Of a stretch of DNA of 64,000 nt, positions 16,864-26,028 are shown piece by piece. Every line of letters starts with the position of its first letter. Positions within the stretch are counted from its first letter, which is position 1. Below the pieces are notes generated by a model, which saw nothing but the letters and a program-made list of their open reading frames with translations, ran no database searches and had not been told where the DNA came from. Source of the stretch: CAG-841 sp963656825 (lineage in GTDB: Bacteria > Bacillota > Clostridia > Oscillospirales > CAG-272). The stretch lies in the NCBI GenBank assembly GCA_963656825.1, contig CAVKJG010000003.1:3642-67641 (forward strand). The letters are read 5' to 3'. The position numbers were made by a program, and so were the translations under genes.

Positions 16864-18846
16864 ATGAACCGACCGCCCAAAGATCCCGAACTTATGAAGC
16901 ACCCGATGGACAAAATGCGCGAGCCGAAGCCGAAAAGCATAAAAGAAGTCCCGGGATATCTTAAAAGGGTAATATCAAAATTCTTTTACAGACTTTTCTA
17001 TATCTTCACTCTCGTCTGGGAAGCGAAGCCGAGCGTTCTGTTTCTGATTTCGTTTTTCTCGGTAATACTCGGCGTTCTGCCGGCAATCTCCGCGTCGATA
17101 GCAAAGGATATCTTAAACCGCCTTGCAGTCGATTATGCTCTGGTAAAGGCAGGCGAAGGCGATCCTTCCGCCATGCTGGACGAAATATTTATGCTGCTTG
17201 TGTGGCAGTTTGCGATAATCTTTGCAACCTCCGTCGTTTCAAGCCTGAAAACATACACTACGAGAATCGCAAGCGAGCTTGTCGCGTACAGGACAAACGT
17301 AAAGATAATAGAAAAAGCGAAAACGGTCGACGTCGCAAGCTTTGACCGTCCCGATTTCTATGAAAAGCTGGAAAACGCCTCGCGCGAGGCAGGCAACAGA
17401 CCGATGCAGGTGCTTTCAGCCGCGTGTTCCTCAATCTCCGCCGTGATAAGCATGATTTCGTTTATCGTCATTCTTGCCGGAATTCCGGGCGAGGTACATA
17501 TCGCAAGCCTGAGCGTAAAAACAGCCGGCTTTGCGCCCGTGGCGGTTGCGCTCGTTGCTATTCCTTCGGCTGTCGTTTCCTTTGTTTACAGGCGCAAGGT
17601 ATTTGATTATTCCCGCCGCCGCTCCAAAGACAGACGTCAGTTCAACTATTACAAAGGTCTTATGACAAACAAGGATATGGTCAAAGAGATCCGCCTTTTC
17701 GGACTTTCGGACACCTTTATAGAAAGATATAAAAGCATTTTCAGCCATTATTTCGGCGGTGTGCGCCGCATATATTTTTCGGAGGGCGCATGGAACCTTG
17801 TGATGTCGGTGCTCTCGTCCGGCGTCAACTGTGTGTTGTTTTTACTGATAGCAAAGGGCGTAATCGCAGGCGATTTTGAGGTCGGTAACTATTCGCTTTA
17901 TACGGGCGCACTGCATTCGATAGCGAGCGGAATTTCAACGCTGATAAATACCACCGCATCCATTTACGAAGGCACGCTTTTTATCGACAATCTTATAACT
18001 TTTATAAATGAAAAAACCGAGATAGTGCCTTCGCTTCCCGAGCCTCGTCATCCGCAGCGTCATATCGCTCACAAAATAGAGCTGAAAAACGTTTCGTTCC
18101 GCTATCCCGGCACAACAAGAGACGTTATAAAAAATATGTCCGTAACCTTTGAGCCCGGCGAAACAGTCGTTCTTGTAGGACTCAACGGCGCGGGAAAGAC
18201 TACGCTTATAAAGCTGATAACAAGACTGTACGATCCGACCGAAGGAGTCATTTTTCTTGACGGCCACGACATAAGGGAATACGATATAAGCGAGCTTTAT
18301 TCGATATACGGAATAATCTTTCAGGATTTCGGCAGATATGCCGTATCCGTCCGTGAAAACGTCTCGTTTTCCGATATAAACAGCCCGATAGACGACGAAA
18401 GAGTCTCAAAGGCGGCAAAGGAAAGCGGCGCGGAGGATTTTATAAAAAATCTTCCCGGCGGCTACGATACCGCGCTTATGCGATATTTTGAAGAGGACGG
18501 CATAGAGCTTTCAACAGGTCAGTGGCAGAAGCTTTCCGTTGCGCGCGCGTTCTATTCCGATTCCGATATTCTCATTCTTGACGAGCCGACAGCCGCGCTT
18601 GACGCGATCGCCGAGCAGGAGATTTACTCTCAGTTCGACAATCTCCGCAAGGATAAAACCACCGTTTTTGTTTCGCACAGACTTTCAAGCGCAACGACGG
18701 CTGACAGAATTCTCGTTCTCGAAAACGGACAGATAATAGAAAGCGGAACGCATCGCGAGCTTATGCGGAAGGGCGGCAGATACTGCGAGCTTTTCTCAAC
18801 TCAGGCGCAGAGATATATCGCCTCCGAGCGCGAGATGAAAAAATAA
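16864..18846 (+). CDS. ABC transporter, fused membrane and ATPase half-transporter
   Basis: This 660-residue half-transporter of the exporter type has six predicted transmembrane segments in residues about 50-380 and an ATPase domain from about 405. Walker A is GLNGAGKTT (about 439), the signature is LSTGQ (about 548, one change from LSGGQ), Walker B is ILILDEPT (about 567) and the H-loop is VSHRLSS. It would act as a homodimer or pair with a partner not seen here; the substrate is unknown. AAAGGATGTG upstream best supports the ATG at 16864 over the ATG six bases earlier. Confidence 0.85.
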   Translation: MNRPPKDPELMKHPMDKMREPKPKSIKEVPGYLKRVISKFFYRLFYIFTLVWEAKPSVLFLISFFSVILGVLPAISASIAKDILNRLAVDYALVKAGEGDPSAMLDEIFMLLVWQFAIIFATSVVSSLKTYTTRIASELVAYRTNVKIIEKAKTVDVASFDRPDFYEKLENASREAGNRPMQVLSAACSSISAVISMISFIVILAGIPGEVHIASLSVKTAGFAPVAVALVAIPSAVVSFVYRRKVFDYSRRRSKDRRQFNYYKGLMTNKDMVKEIRLFGLSDTFIERYKSIFSHYFGGVRRIYFSEGAWNLVMSVLSSGVNCVLFLLIAKGVIAGDFEVGNYSLYTGALHSIASGISTLINTTASIYEGTLFIDNLITFINEKTEIVPSLPEPRHPQRHIAHKIELKNVSFRYPGTTRDVIKNMSVTFEPGETVVLVGLNGAGKTTLIKLITRLYDPTEGVIFLDGHDIREYDISELYSIYGIIFQDFGRYAVSVRENVSFSDINSPIDDERVSKAAKESGAEDFIKNLPGGYDTALMRYFEEDGIELSTGQWQKLSVARAFYSDSDILILDEPTAALDAIAEQEIYSQFDNLRKDKTTVFVSHRLSSATTADRILVLENGQIIESGTHRELMRKGGRYCELFSTQAQRYIASEREMKK

Positions 18847-18853
18847 ATAATGC

Positions 18854-18891
18854 ACGGTCGGAACAAATCACCGTTCCGACCGTTATTTTCT
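18854..18891 (+). terminator. Intrinsic terminator after the ABC exporter gene
   Basis: An 11-bp perfect stem (ACGGTCGGAAC at 18854-18864 with GTTCCGACCGT at 18873-18883) is followed by TATTTTC. Confidence 0.7.
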
Positions 18892-18999
18892 TTGAAAAAT
18901 GCACAAATAAAAACGCGAAATATCGTCGGTTACAGGGCATTTTTCAGATTACGCCCTCTGCATATCGATATATGCATAACCGATATGAAAAATCAGCAA

Positions 19000-19028
19000 T
19001 TGCATAATCGCAAAGCTTATGATAGAAT
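19000..19028 (+). promoter_or_regulatory. Promoter for the fumarate-reduction redox operon
   Basis: TTGCAT at 19000-19005 and TAGAAT at 19023-19028 are 17 bases apart. The -35 box is part of a small dyad, TTGC-N6-GCAA (19000-19013), and a 10-bp palindrome ATATCGATAT lies at 18962-18971; either could be an operator. No other strong promoter was seen before 30529. Confidence 0.65.
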
Positions 19029-19060
19029 ATGTAAAACAATTATTTTAGGAAGGTGTTTTT

Positions 19061-20005
19061 ATGAACAAGATATCCATCATCGGAACCGGAAGCGTAGGTT
19101 CCACCATCGCATATTCCCTTGCAATTCTCGGAATGGCGTCAGAGATCGTAATGATCGACATCAACAGCGAAAAGGCTCTCGGAGAGGCGCTCGATATCAG
19201 ACAGGGTACTCCCTTCTGCAGCCCCTGCTCGATTTACGCCGGCAGCTATCCCGACGCCGCAGGCTCGAACATCGTTATTCTTACATCCGGAATAGCAAGA
19301 AAGCCCGGTCAGTCGCGTCTTGAGCTCGCTCAGACAAACGTAAACATAACAAAGAGCATCATTCCCGAGATAACAAAGCACGCTCCGGACGCAACGTACA
19401 TAATCGTAAGCAATCCGGTAGATATCCTTACTTATACGTTCCATAAGTTTTCCGATCTTCCCGAAAACCGCATAATCGGTTCGGGAACGATTCTCGATAC
19501 GGCTCGTCTCCGCGCAAGACTTTCCGAATACTACAACATCAGCCAGAGCAACGTTCACGCTTACGTTTTCGGCGAGCACGGCGATTCTTCCTTTATTCCG
19601 TGGTCGGTTGCAAACATTTCGAACGTACCGATTTCAAAGTGCAACGAGCTTATATCGCTTCCCGGAATGGAAAGCCCCTCTCTCAATTTTGACGAAATAG
19701 AGCAGTACGTAAGAAAATCCGGCGGCAGAGTTATCGCGCGCAAGGGCGCAACCTTCTATGCGGTTTCGATTTCCGTATGCCACATCTGCAAGTGCCTGCT
19801 CGCAGGTATAGACACAACGATGACCGTTTCCACAATGATGCACGGCGAATACGGTATAGACGACGTGTGCCTGAGCACGCTCAATCTTGTCGGTCACGAC
19901 GGAATACGCGGCAAGGTAAATATGCCTCTCACAGACGAGGAAACCGCAAAGCTCCGTTTCAGCGCGGACACGCTCAAAGACGTTATCAAAAATCTCAGCA
20001 TCTGA
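19061..20005 (+). CDS. LDH/MDH family dehydrogenase, probable malate dehydrogenase
   Basis: This NAD-dependent 2-hydroxyacid dehydrogenase (314 residues) has the Rossmann motif GTGSVGS, the substrate-binding Arg149 and Asp146 (ILDTARL), Arg86 and the catalytic His173 (FGEHGDS). Overall the sequence is of the lactate dehydrogenase type (RKGATFYA, HGEYGIDDV). However, the residue before KPG in the substrate loop, the classic position 102, is Arg80 (IARKPGQSR). Lactate dehydrogenases have Gln here and malate dehydrogenases Arg, so oxaloacetate/malate is the more likely substrate pair. The neighbouring fumarase and fumarate reductase support this. Automatic annotation would probably say L-lactate dehydrogenase. 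A strong AGGAAGGTG ribosome site precedes the ATG. First gene of the operon. Confidence 0.8.
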   Translation: MNKISIIGTGSVGSTIAYSLAILGMASEIVMIDINSEKALGEALDIRQGTPFCSPCSIYAGSYPDAAGSNIVILTSGIARKPGQSRLELAQTNVNITKSIIPEITKHAPDATYIIVSNPVDILTYTFHKFSDLPENRIIGSGTILDTARLRARLSEYYNISQSNVHAYVFGEHGDSSFIPWSVANISNVPISKCNELISLPGMESPSLNFDEIEQYVRKSGGRVIARKGATFYAVSISVCHICKCLLAGIDTTMTVSTMMHGEYGIDDVCLSTLNLVGHDGIRGKVNMPLTDEETAKLRFSADTLKDVIKNLSI

Positions 20006-20025
20006 GAAAAGGACGGTAAACAAAG

Positions 20026-21402
20026 ATGGAATATCGCATAGAACACGACTCCATGGGCGAGGTAAAGGTTCCCGCGGATCGCCTGTGGGCGGCGCAGACC
20101 GAAAGAAGCCATGAAAATTTCAGAATAGGCGTCGGTATAGAAACAATGCCGAGAGAAATAACCCATGCGTTCGGAATTCTCAAAAAGGCTGCCGCTATGG
20201 CAAACGCCGAGCTTAAACCCGAAAAAATGACGCAGGAAAAGCTCGCCGCAATATCGCAGGCGTGCGACGAGGTTATCTCCGGAAGCTTGAACGATCACTT
20301 CCCGCTCGTCGTATGGCAGACAGGCTCCGGCACGCAGTCGAACATGAACGCAAACGAGGTCATCGCGAACAGAGCAAATCAGATAGCGGGCTCAAAGCTC
20401 TGCCACCCCAACGACGATATAAATATGAGTCAGTCCTCAAACGACACCTTCCCCACGGCAATGCACATCTCCGCCGTAACGGCAATAGAGGATAAGCTCC
20501 TCCCCGCGATAGAAACGCTTACAGCCACATTCAGACGTCTTGAAGAAGAAAACGAGGGCATAGTAAAATCCGGAAGAACGCATCTTCAGGACGCAACGCC
20601 GATTAAATTCAGTCAGGAGATTTCCGGCTGGAGATCGAGCCTTGAAAAAGACGCCGAGCTTCTCCGCATTGCGGTAAAGCCGCTTTACGAGCTTGCTCTC
20701 GGCGGAACGGCTGTCGGCACGGGACTCAACGCCCCCAAAGGCTTTGCCGAGCTTGTCGCCGCAAAGGTGGCGCTGCTCACAGGAAAGCCCTTTGTGACAG
20801 CCGAAAACAAATTCCACGCTCTCACCTCAAAGGACGAGCTTGTATTTGCTCACGGCGCGATAAAGGCAACCGCCTGCGATATGATGAAAATCGCAAACGA
20901 CGTCCGCTGGCTCGCTTCGGGTCCGCGCGACGGTCTTGGCGAAATACACATTCCCGAAAACGAGCCCGGCTCATCCATAATGCCGGGAAAGGTAAATCCC
21001 ACGCAGTGCGAAGCTGTCACGATGGTCGCCGTTCAGGTTATGGGCAACGATGTAGCCGTAGGAATGGCTGCGTCGCAGGGAAACTTCGAGCTCAACGTTT
21101 TCATGCCCGTTGCGGCATACAACTTCCTGCAATCAGCGCGTCTGCTTGCCGAAGCGATAATTTCCTTCAACGTAAACTGCGCCGTCGGCATTACGGCAAA
21201 CAAAGAAAAAATGTATCACAATCTGCACAATTCGCTCATGCTCGTTACGGCGCTCAATCCCTACATAGGTTATGAAAACGCCGCAAAAACCGCAAAGAAA
21301 GCCTTCAAGGACAATATCTCCTTAAAGCAGGCATGCGTCGAGCTCGGATTTCTTACCGCGGAAAAATTCGACGAGGTATTCCATCCCGAACAGATGGTCT
21401 GA
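20026..21402 (+). CDS. fumC: Class II fumarate hydratase (fumarase C)
   Basis: Fumarase C interconverts malate and fumarate without an iron-sulfur cluster. The 458-residue protein has the family signature GSSIMPGKVNPTQCE near residue 318, the SGRTHLQDATPI segment, and QTGSGTQSNMNANEV near residue 105. The length is normal. It starts 20 bases after the dehydrogenase gene and is followed 18 bases later by hdrB, placing fumarate production directly upstream of the predicted fumarate reductase. Confidence 0.95.
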   Translation: MEYRIEHDSMGEVKVPADRLWAAQTERSHENFRIGVGIETMPREITHAFGILKKAAAMANAELKPEKMTQEKLAAISQACDEVISGSLNDHFPLVVWQTGSGTQSNMNANEVIANRANQIAGSKLCHPNDDINMSQSSNDTFPTAMHISAVTAIEDKLLPAIETLTATFRRLEEENEGIVKSGRTHLQDATPIKFSQEISGWRSSLEKDAELLRIAVKPLYELALGGTAVGTGLNAPKGFAELVAAKVALLTGKPFVTAENKFHALTSKDELVFAHGAIKATACDMMKIANDVRWLASGPRDGLGEIHIPENEPGSSIMPGKVNPTQCEAVTMVAVQVMGNDVAVGMAASQGNFELNVFMPVAAYNFLQSARLLAEAIISFNVNCAVGITANKEKMYHNLHNSLMLVTALNPYIGYENAAKTAKKAFKDNISLKQACVELGFLTAEKFDEVFHPEQMV

Positions 21403-21420
21403 TATCGAACGGAGGTAAAT

Positions 21421-22227
21421 ATGAAGGTAAGTTATTTTCCCGGCTGCACCCTCAAAACCAAAGCGAAGGACCTTGATCTTTACGCACGCAAAAGCGCCGA
21501 AAAGCTCGGCGTTGAGCTGTGCGAAACAGAGAATTGGCAATGCTGCGGAGGCGTTTTCGTCAGCGCAAAGGACGAAATAGCCACAAAGCTGTCAAGCGTG
21601 CGTGCGCTTGCTTCCGCGCGCGACGCGGAAATGCCGCTTGTAACGGTGTGTTCAGCCTGTCATAACGTAATAAAACAAACAAATGCCGCCATGCGAACGG
21701 ATAAGGATTTTGCCGACAAGGTAAATCTTTATATGTCGCAGGACAAAAACCCTGCCGCCGCTTATCACGGCGAGACGGCTGTCTATCATTATCTTGAGCT
21801 TCTTCGCGACACGGTCGGCTTCGACAAAATAAAGGAAGCCGTGACGCGTCCGCTCACAGGCAAGAAAATCGCCGCATATTACGGCTGTATGCTTCTCCGC
21901 CCGAGCAAGGTGATGCGCTTCGACGATCCCGAAAATCCGAGCATTATGGAGGATTTTATAAGAGCGCTCGGCGCAGAGCCGGTTATTTATCCGCACAGAA
22001 ATGAATGCTGCGGCGGATATGTGGCGCTTGAAGACGCAGACTCCGCAAGAAAAAAGAGTCTTTCCGTAAGCAATGACGCCGCAGATCACGGAGCGGAGCT
22101 TATAGTTACGGCTTGTCCGCTGTGCAAGTACAATCTTGTCAAAAACGAAAGCCGGATTCCCGTTGTATACTTTACCGAACTGCTCGCGGAAGCGCTCGGC
22201 ATAAAGGAGGATAAAAATGCAGAATAA
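21421..22227 (+). CDS. hdrB: HdrB-like subunit with two CCG domains
   Basis: This 268-residue protein matches heterodisulfide reductase subunit B. Each CCG domain has the full cysteine pattern: Cys9, Cys41-Cys42, Cys77 and Cys80, then Cys156, Cys196-Cys197, Cys232 and Cys235. In HdrB these bind two non-cubane 4Fe-4S clusters that reduce the disulfide. Here no heterodisulfide is expected, so it probably passes electrons to the fumarate reductase proteins encoded downstream, much as the HdrB-like half of methanogen TfrB does. It overlaps hdrC by 11 bases. Confidence 0.9.
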   Translation: MKVSYFPGCTLKTKAKDLDLYARKSAEKLGVELCETENWQCCGGVFVSAKDEIATKLSSVRALASARDAEMPLVTVCSACHNVIKQTNAAMRTDKDFADKVNLYMSQDKNPAAAYHGETAVYHYLELLRDTVGFDKIKEAVTRPLTGKKIAAYYGCMLLRPSKVMRFDDPENPSIMEDFIRALGAEPVIYPHRNECCGGYVALEDADSARKKSLSVSNDAADHGAELIVTACPLCKYNLVKNESRIPVVYFTELLAEALGIKEDKNAE

Positions 22228-22609
22228 AACAGAGCTTTTGCGCGAACAGGTTCTCCGCATAAGCGGCGTAAACCCCAGAAAGTGCATGCGCTGCGGAAAG
22301 TGCTCGGCAACCTGCCCGTCCTATGACGAAATGGAATATCATCCTCATCAGTTCGTTTATATGGCCGAAAACGGCGATATCGAAACCCTGATGAAATCGC
22401 CGTCCGTTTATAAATGTCTTTCATGCTTTGCCTGCGTTGACCGTTGCCCGAGAGGCGTGGAGCCGGCAAAGCTTATAGAAGCCGTCCGTCTTTGCGTCAT
22501 ACGCGAAAAGGGCGGCGACAGAATGACGGCAGACGATATTCCCTCCCGCATAGACGAGGACACGCCTCAGCAGGCGATCGTAAGCGCAATGAGAAAATAT
22601 TCAAAATAA
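22217..22609 (+). CDS. hdrC: HdrC-like 4Fe-4S protein
   Basis: This is a 130-residue soluble protein with two 4Fe-4S motifs: Cys23, 26, 29, 33 and Cys67, 70, 73, 77. It is the size of cytoplasmic HdrC, which wires HdrA to HdrB. No membrane segment is present. The start overlaps the end of hdrB, with AAAGGAGG just upstream. Confidence 0.9.
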   Translation: MQNKTELLREQVLRISGVNPRKCMRCGKCSATCPSYDEMEYHPHQFVYMAENGDIETLMKSPSVYKCLSCFACVDRCPRGVEPAKLIEAVRLCVIREKGGDRMTADDIPSRIDEDTPQQAIVSAMRKYSK

Positions 22610-22628
22610 AGAAAGGAGAAAACATCAA

Positions 22629-24623
22629 ATGCAGAGAATCGGAGTTTTTGTCTGCCATTGCGGCACCAACATTGCCGGCACGGTAGACGTAAAAGCCGTG
22701 GCAGAAGCGCTGAAAAACGAACAGGGCGTTGTTTTCTCCACGGATTATCAGTATATGTGTTCCCAATCGGGACAAAACATAATAAAGGAAGCAATCGCAG
22801 AGCATCACCTGACAGGTATCGTCGTTTGCTCCTGCTCGCCGCGTATGCACGAAGCAACCTTCCGCAAAACGGCAGCTTCCGCAGGACTCAATCCCTATAT
22901 GGTTGAGATAGCGAATATCCGCGAGCAATGCTCGTGGGTGCATAAGGACATGCCTATAGGCACGGAAAAAGCAATAATTCTTGCAAAGGCAGCCGTGGCA
23001 AAGGTAAATCTCAACGCTCCGCTCACCCCCGGAGAAAGCCCCGTGACAAAGCGCGCGCTCGTTATCGGCGGCGGTATCGCCGGCATACAGACGGCGCTTG
23101 ACATTGCCGACGCAGGCTTCCCCGTCGATATAGTCGAAACAAAGCCGACAATCGGCGGAAAAATGGCTCAGCTCGACAAAACCTTCCCCACTCTCGACTG
23201 CGCGGCATGTATTCTCACACCGAAAATGGTTGACGTGGCTCAAAACGAAAAAATACGCGTTTTCTCGTATTCCGAGGTGACCGACGTAAAGGGCTTTGTA
23301 GGCAATTTTGATGTAACGATAAAACGCAAGGCTCGCTACGTAAAGGAGGATATCTGCACCGGCTGCGGACTCTGCACGGAAAAATGTCCGCAGAAAAAAG
23401 TCCCGAACGAATTCAATCTCGGAATGGACAACCGTCACGCAATATATATTCCCTTTGCGCAGGCTGTGCCGAAGGTCGCAACAATCGACCCGAATTACTG
23501 CACAATGCTGAAAACAGGCAAATGCGGCGTATGCTCAAAGGTCTGTTCCGCAGGCGCTATCGATTACACCGCAAAGGACGAATTCATCGAAGAAAAATAC
23601 GGCGCTATCGTCGTTGCGACGGGCTTCAATCCCATTTCAATGGAGAAATTCGACGAATTCGCATATTCGCAGTCAAAGGACGTCATCACCTCGCTTGAGC
23701 TTGAACGTCTTATGAACGCCGCAGGTCCTACGGGCGGCACGCTTCTCCGTCCGTCCGACGGCAAGCATCCGCACACGATAGTTTTTGTTCAGTGTGTAGG
23801 CTCGCGCTGTGCGGCTTGCGCCGAAAAGGGCAAGGAATATTGCTCAAAAATATGCTGTATGTACACGGCAAAGCACGCCATGCTCATACGCGACAAATAT
23901 CCCGACACGGATGTATATGTTTTCTATATAGACGTCCGCACGCCCGGAAAGAACTTCGACGAATTCTATCGCCGCGCGGTTGAGGAATACGGAGTTCACT
24001 ACATAAAGGGTATGGTCGGAAAGGTATGCCCCGACGGCGACAAGCTTAAAGTTCAGGGCTCGGATCTCATCTACGGAAAACAGATCCATATCGACGCCGA
24101 CCTCGTCGTTCTTGCGGCGGCTATCGAGCCGGATAAATCCGCAAGACACCTTGCGACGCTTCTTACGGCAAGCATGGACACAAACGACTTCTTCACGGAG
24201 GCGCATCCCAAGCTCCGTCCCGTTGAAAGTCCGACGGCTGGCGTGTTCCTTTCGGGAACATGTCAGGGACCGAAGGATATTCCCGAAACGGTCGCTCAGG
24301 CAGGAGCCGCGGCTTCAAAGGTTATCGGACTTCTCTGCAAGGACAAGCTGACGGGTAACCCCTGCGTCGCTCACTCGGACGAGATGATGTGCAACGGCTG
24401 TTCGACCTGCGAAAAGGTCTGCCCGTACGGTGCGATTTCGTATATCGACAAGGAATTCCGTATGCCCGACAGAACGACAAAGCTTCGCCGCGTGGCAGTC
24501 GTAAACGAGGCTGTATGTCAGGGCTGCGGCGCATGTACGGTCGCCTGTATGTCCGGCGCAATGGATCTGAAAGGATTTTCAAGCAAACAAATTATGGCGG
24601 AGGTTGACGCAATATGCAAGTAA
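22629..24623 (+). CDS. hdrA: HdrA-like FAD and iron-sulfur protein (bifurcating core)
   Basis: HdrA carries the FAD at which electrons are bifurcated in Hdr complexes. The 664-residue protein has the typical N-terminal region (VCHCGTNI, then CSCSPRMHE), a Rossmann FAD motif IGGGIAGIQ near residue 148, and a 4Fe-4S motif CTGCGLCTEKCP near 243. A C-terminal ferredoxin domain has CNGCSTCEKVCP near 588 and CQGCGACTVAC near 630. All motifs are intact. Its last 10 bases overlap the MvhD/FlxD gene. Confidence 0.92.
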   Translation: MQRIGVFVCHCGTNIAGTVDVKAVAEALKNEQGVVFSTDYQYMCSQSGQNIIKEAIAEHHLTGIVVCSCSPRMHEATFRKTAASAGLNPYMVEIANIREQCSWVHKDMPIGTEKAIILAKAAVAKVNLNAPLTPGESPVTKRALVIGGGIAGIQTALDIADAGFPVDIVETKPTIGGKMAQLDKTFPTLDCAACILTPKMVDVAQNEKIRVFSYSEVTDVKGFVGNFDVTIKRKARYVKEDICTGCGLCTEKCPQKKVPNEFNLGMDNRHAIYIPFAQAVPKVATIDPNYCTMLKTGKCGVCSKVCSAGAIDYTAKDEFIEEKYGAIVVATGFNPISMEKFDEFAYSQSKDVITSLELERLMNAAGPTGGTLLRPSDGKHPHTIVFVQCVGSRCAACAEKGKEYCSKICCMYTAKHAMLIRDKYPDTDVYVFYIDVRTPGKNFDEFYRRAVEEYGVHYIKGMVGKVCPDGDKLKVQGSDLIYGKQIHIDADLVVLAAAIEPDKSARHLATLLTASMDTNDFFTEAHPKLRPVESPTAGVFLSGTCQGPKDIPETVAQAGAAASKVIGLLCKDKLTGNPCVAHSDEMMCNGCSTCEKVCPYGAISYIDKEFRMPDRTTKLRRVAVVNEAVCQGCGACTVACMSGAMDLKGFSSKQIMAEVDAICK

Positions 24624-25048
24624 ATGAATATAAGCCCCTTATCGTAGCGTTTTGCTGTAACTGGTGTTCATATGCCGGCGCAGACCTTGCGGGAAACAAC
24701 CGATTGAGCTATCCCGCCGACGTAAAGATAATTCGCGTTCCCTGCTCATGCAGAGTAAACCCGATGTTCATTCTCCGCGCTTTTCAGAGAGGCGCGGACG
24801 GAGTTATAATCTGCGGCTGCCATCCCGGCGATTGCCATTACACCTCCGGAAACTACTATACGCGCAGACGTATGGCTCTGCTTTTCTCGATGCTCGACTA
24901 TCTCGGCATTGAAAGAGAAAGAACCCGCGTCGAATGGGTATCTGCGGCGGAGGGCGCAAAATTCGCCGCAACAATGAACGATTTTGCAACAAAAGTCGCC
25001 GCGCTCGGCGAAAACAAGAGATTGGAGGACTTAAGATGCAAGAAATAA
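24614..25048 (+). CDS. MvhD/FlxD-like 2Fe-2S adaptor protein
   Basis: This is a 144-residue member of the hydrogenase iron-sulfur subunit (MvhD) family, with FCCNWCSYAGAD at the start and VPCSCRVNP plus CGCHPGDCHY later; these cysteines bind a 2Fe-2S cluster. MvhD proteins dock an electron donor onto HdrA. No hydrogenase is encoded nearby. The flavoprotein and iron-sulfur genes that follow match the FlxABCD-HdrABC arrangement, so the donor is likely NAD(P)H. Confidence 0.9.
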   Translation: MQVNEYKPLIVAFCCNWCSYAGADLAGNNRLSYPADVKIIRVPCSCRVNPMFILRAFQRGADGVIICGCHPGDCHYTSGNYYTRRRMALLFSMLDYLGIERERTRVEWVSAAEGAKFAATMNDFATKVAALGENKRLEDLRCKK

Positions 25049-26028
25049 ATCGTGCGGCTTTGATAAAAAGAGCGTCCGAGCTGCTTTCGGACGGCACTGC
25101 TGACAGAGTTCTCGGCTGGAAGGCAGGCGAATTCGACTATGATGTCACTCCTGCGGTTTTCAACAGCTCCGAGGAGCTTGAAAAAGATTTTGTATGGGGC
25201 GATTTCTGCGGCGCAAACTTTTCAAAATATCTCATAAAAGAAACACAGAAGGGCGATGGAAAGGTGCTTGTTTTTCTCAAGCCCTGCGACACATACAGCT
25301 TCAATCAGCTTCTTACCGAGCATCGCTTCGACCGTGAAAAGGTCTATGTCGTGGGTATTCCTTGCGACGGCATGCTCGACGTTACAAAGATAAAATCGCT
25401 TGCCGACGGTATTTCGTCGGTTAAAAGCGAGGGCGACACCGTAAAGATAGAAACCCTTTACGACGGTACGATCTCCGGAAAAAGAGCAGAGCTTCTTTCC
25501 GACAGATGCGTTCACTGCAAGTCCAAAAAGCACGTTTCCTACGACGAGCTTCTCGGCGATGACGGAGACGTTCTCGACAGCGGACGCTTCGACGAGGTTG
25601 AAAAAATAGAAAAAATGACACCGGACGAGCGCTTTGCGTTCTGGCAGGGAGAGCTTTCCCGCTGTATACGCTGCAACGCCTGCCGCGACGTCTGCCCTGC
25701 CTGCACCTGCGAAAAGTGCGTTTTCGACAATCCCGATTCGGGCGTTGAAAACAAGGCTGCGGCAAACTCCTTTGAGGACAGTATGTTCCACATCATCCGC
25801 GCGTTCCACGTTGTCGGAAGATGCACGGACTGCGGCGAATGCTCAAGAGTATGTCCTCAGCACATACCGCTTCATCTTCTCAACCGCAAGTTCATAAAGG
25901 ATATAGATAATTTTTACGGCGAATATCAGGCAGGAGAAACGGTAGGAAGCCGCGCTCCGATAGTGAACTATTCACAGGATGATATAGAGCCGGCAAAAGC
26001 TGTGGAAAGAGGTGGCGACAATGCGTAA
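25036..26028 (+). CDS. Iron-sulfur electron-transfer protein of the Flx module (FlxB/FlxC-like)
   Basis: This 330-residue protein has an N-terminal domain with an isolated cysteine pair (CVHCKSKKH near residue 156) and a C-terminal double 4Fe-4S domain (CIRCNACRDVCPAC and CTDCGECSRVCP). It resembles the iron-sulfur proteins that link a flavoprotein to HdrA in Flx-Hdr complexes. I use the ATG at 25036, preceded by GGAGG; this overlaps the MvhD-like gene by 13 bases. A longer reading from 24934 would overlap it by over 100 bases. Which Flx letter it deserves cannot be settled here. Confidence 0.8.
   Translation: MQEINRAALIKRASELLSDGTADRVLGWKAGEFDYDVTPAVFNSSEELEKDFVWGDFCGANFSKYLIKETQKGDGKVLVFLKPCDTYSFNQLLTEHRFDREKVYVVGIPCDGMLDVTKIKSLADGISSVKSEGDTVKIETLYDGTISGKRAELLSDRCVHCKSKKHVSYDELLGDDGDVLDSGRFDEVEKIEKMTPDERFAFWQGELSRCIRCNACRDVCPACTCEKCVFDNPDSGVENKAAANSFEDSMFHIIRAFHVVGRCTDCGECSRVCPQHIPLHLLNRKFIKDIDNFYGEYQAGETVGSRAPIVNYSQDDIEPAKAVERGGDNA

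Noticed and set aside
19061..20005. Annotation as L-lactate dehydrogenase
   Set aside because: The scaffold fits, but the substrate-loop arginine and the fumarase/fumarate reductase context favour malate dehydrogenase; lactate activity is not excluded.
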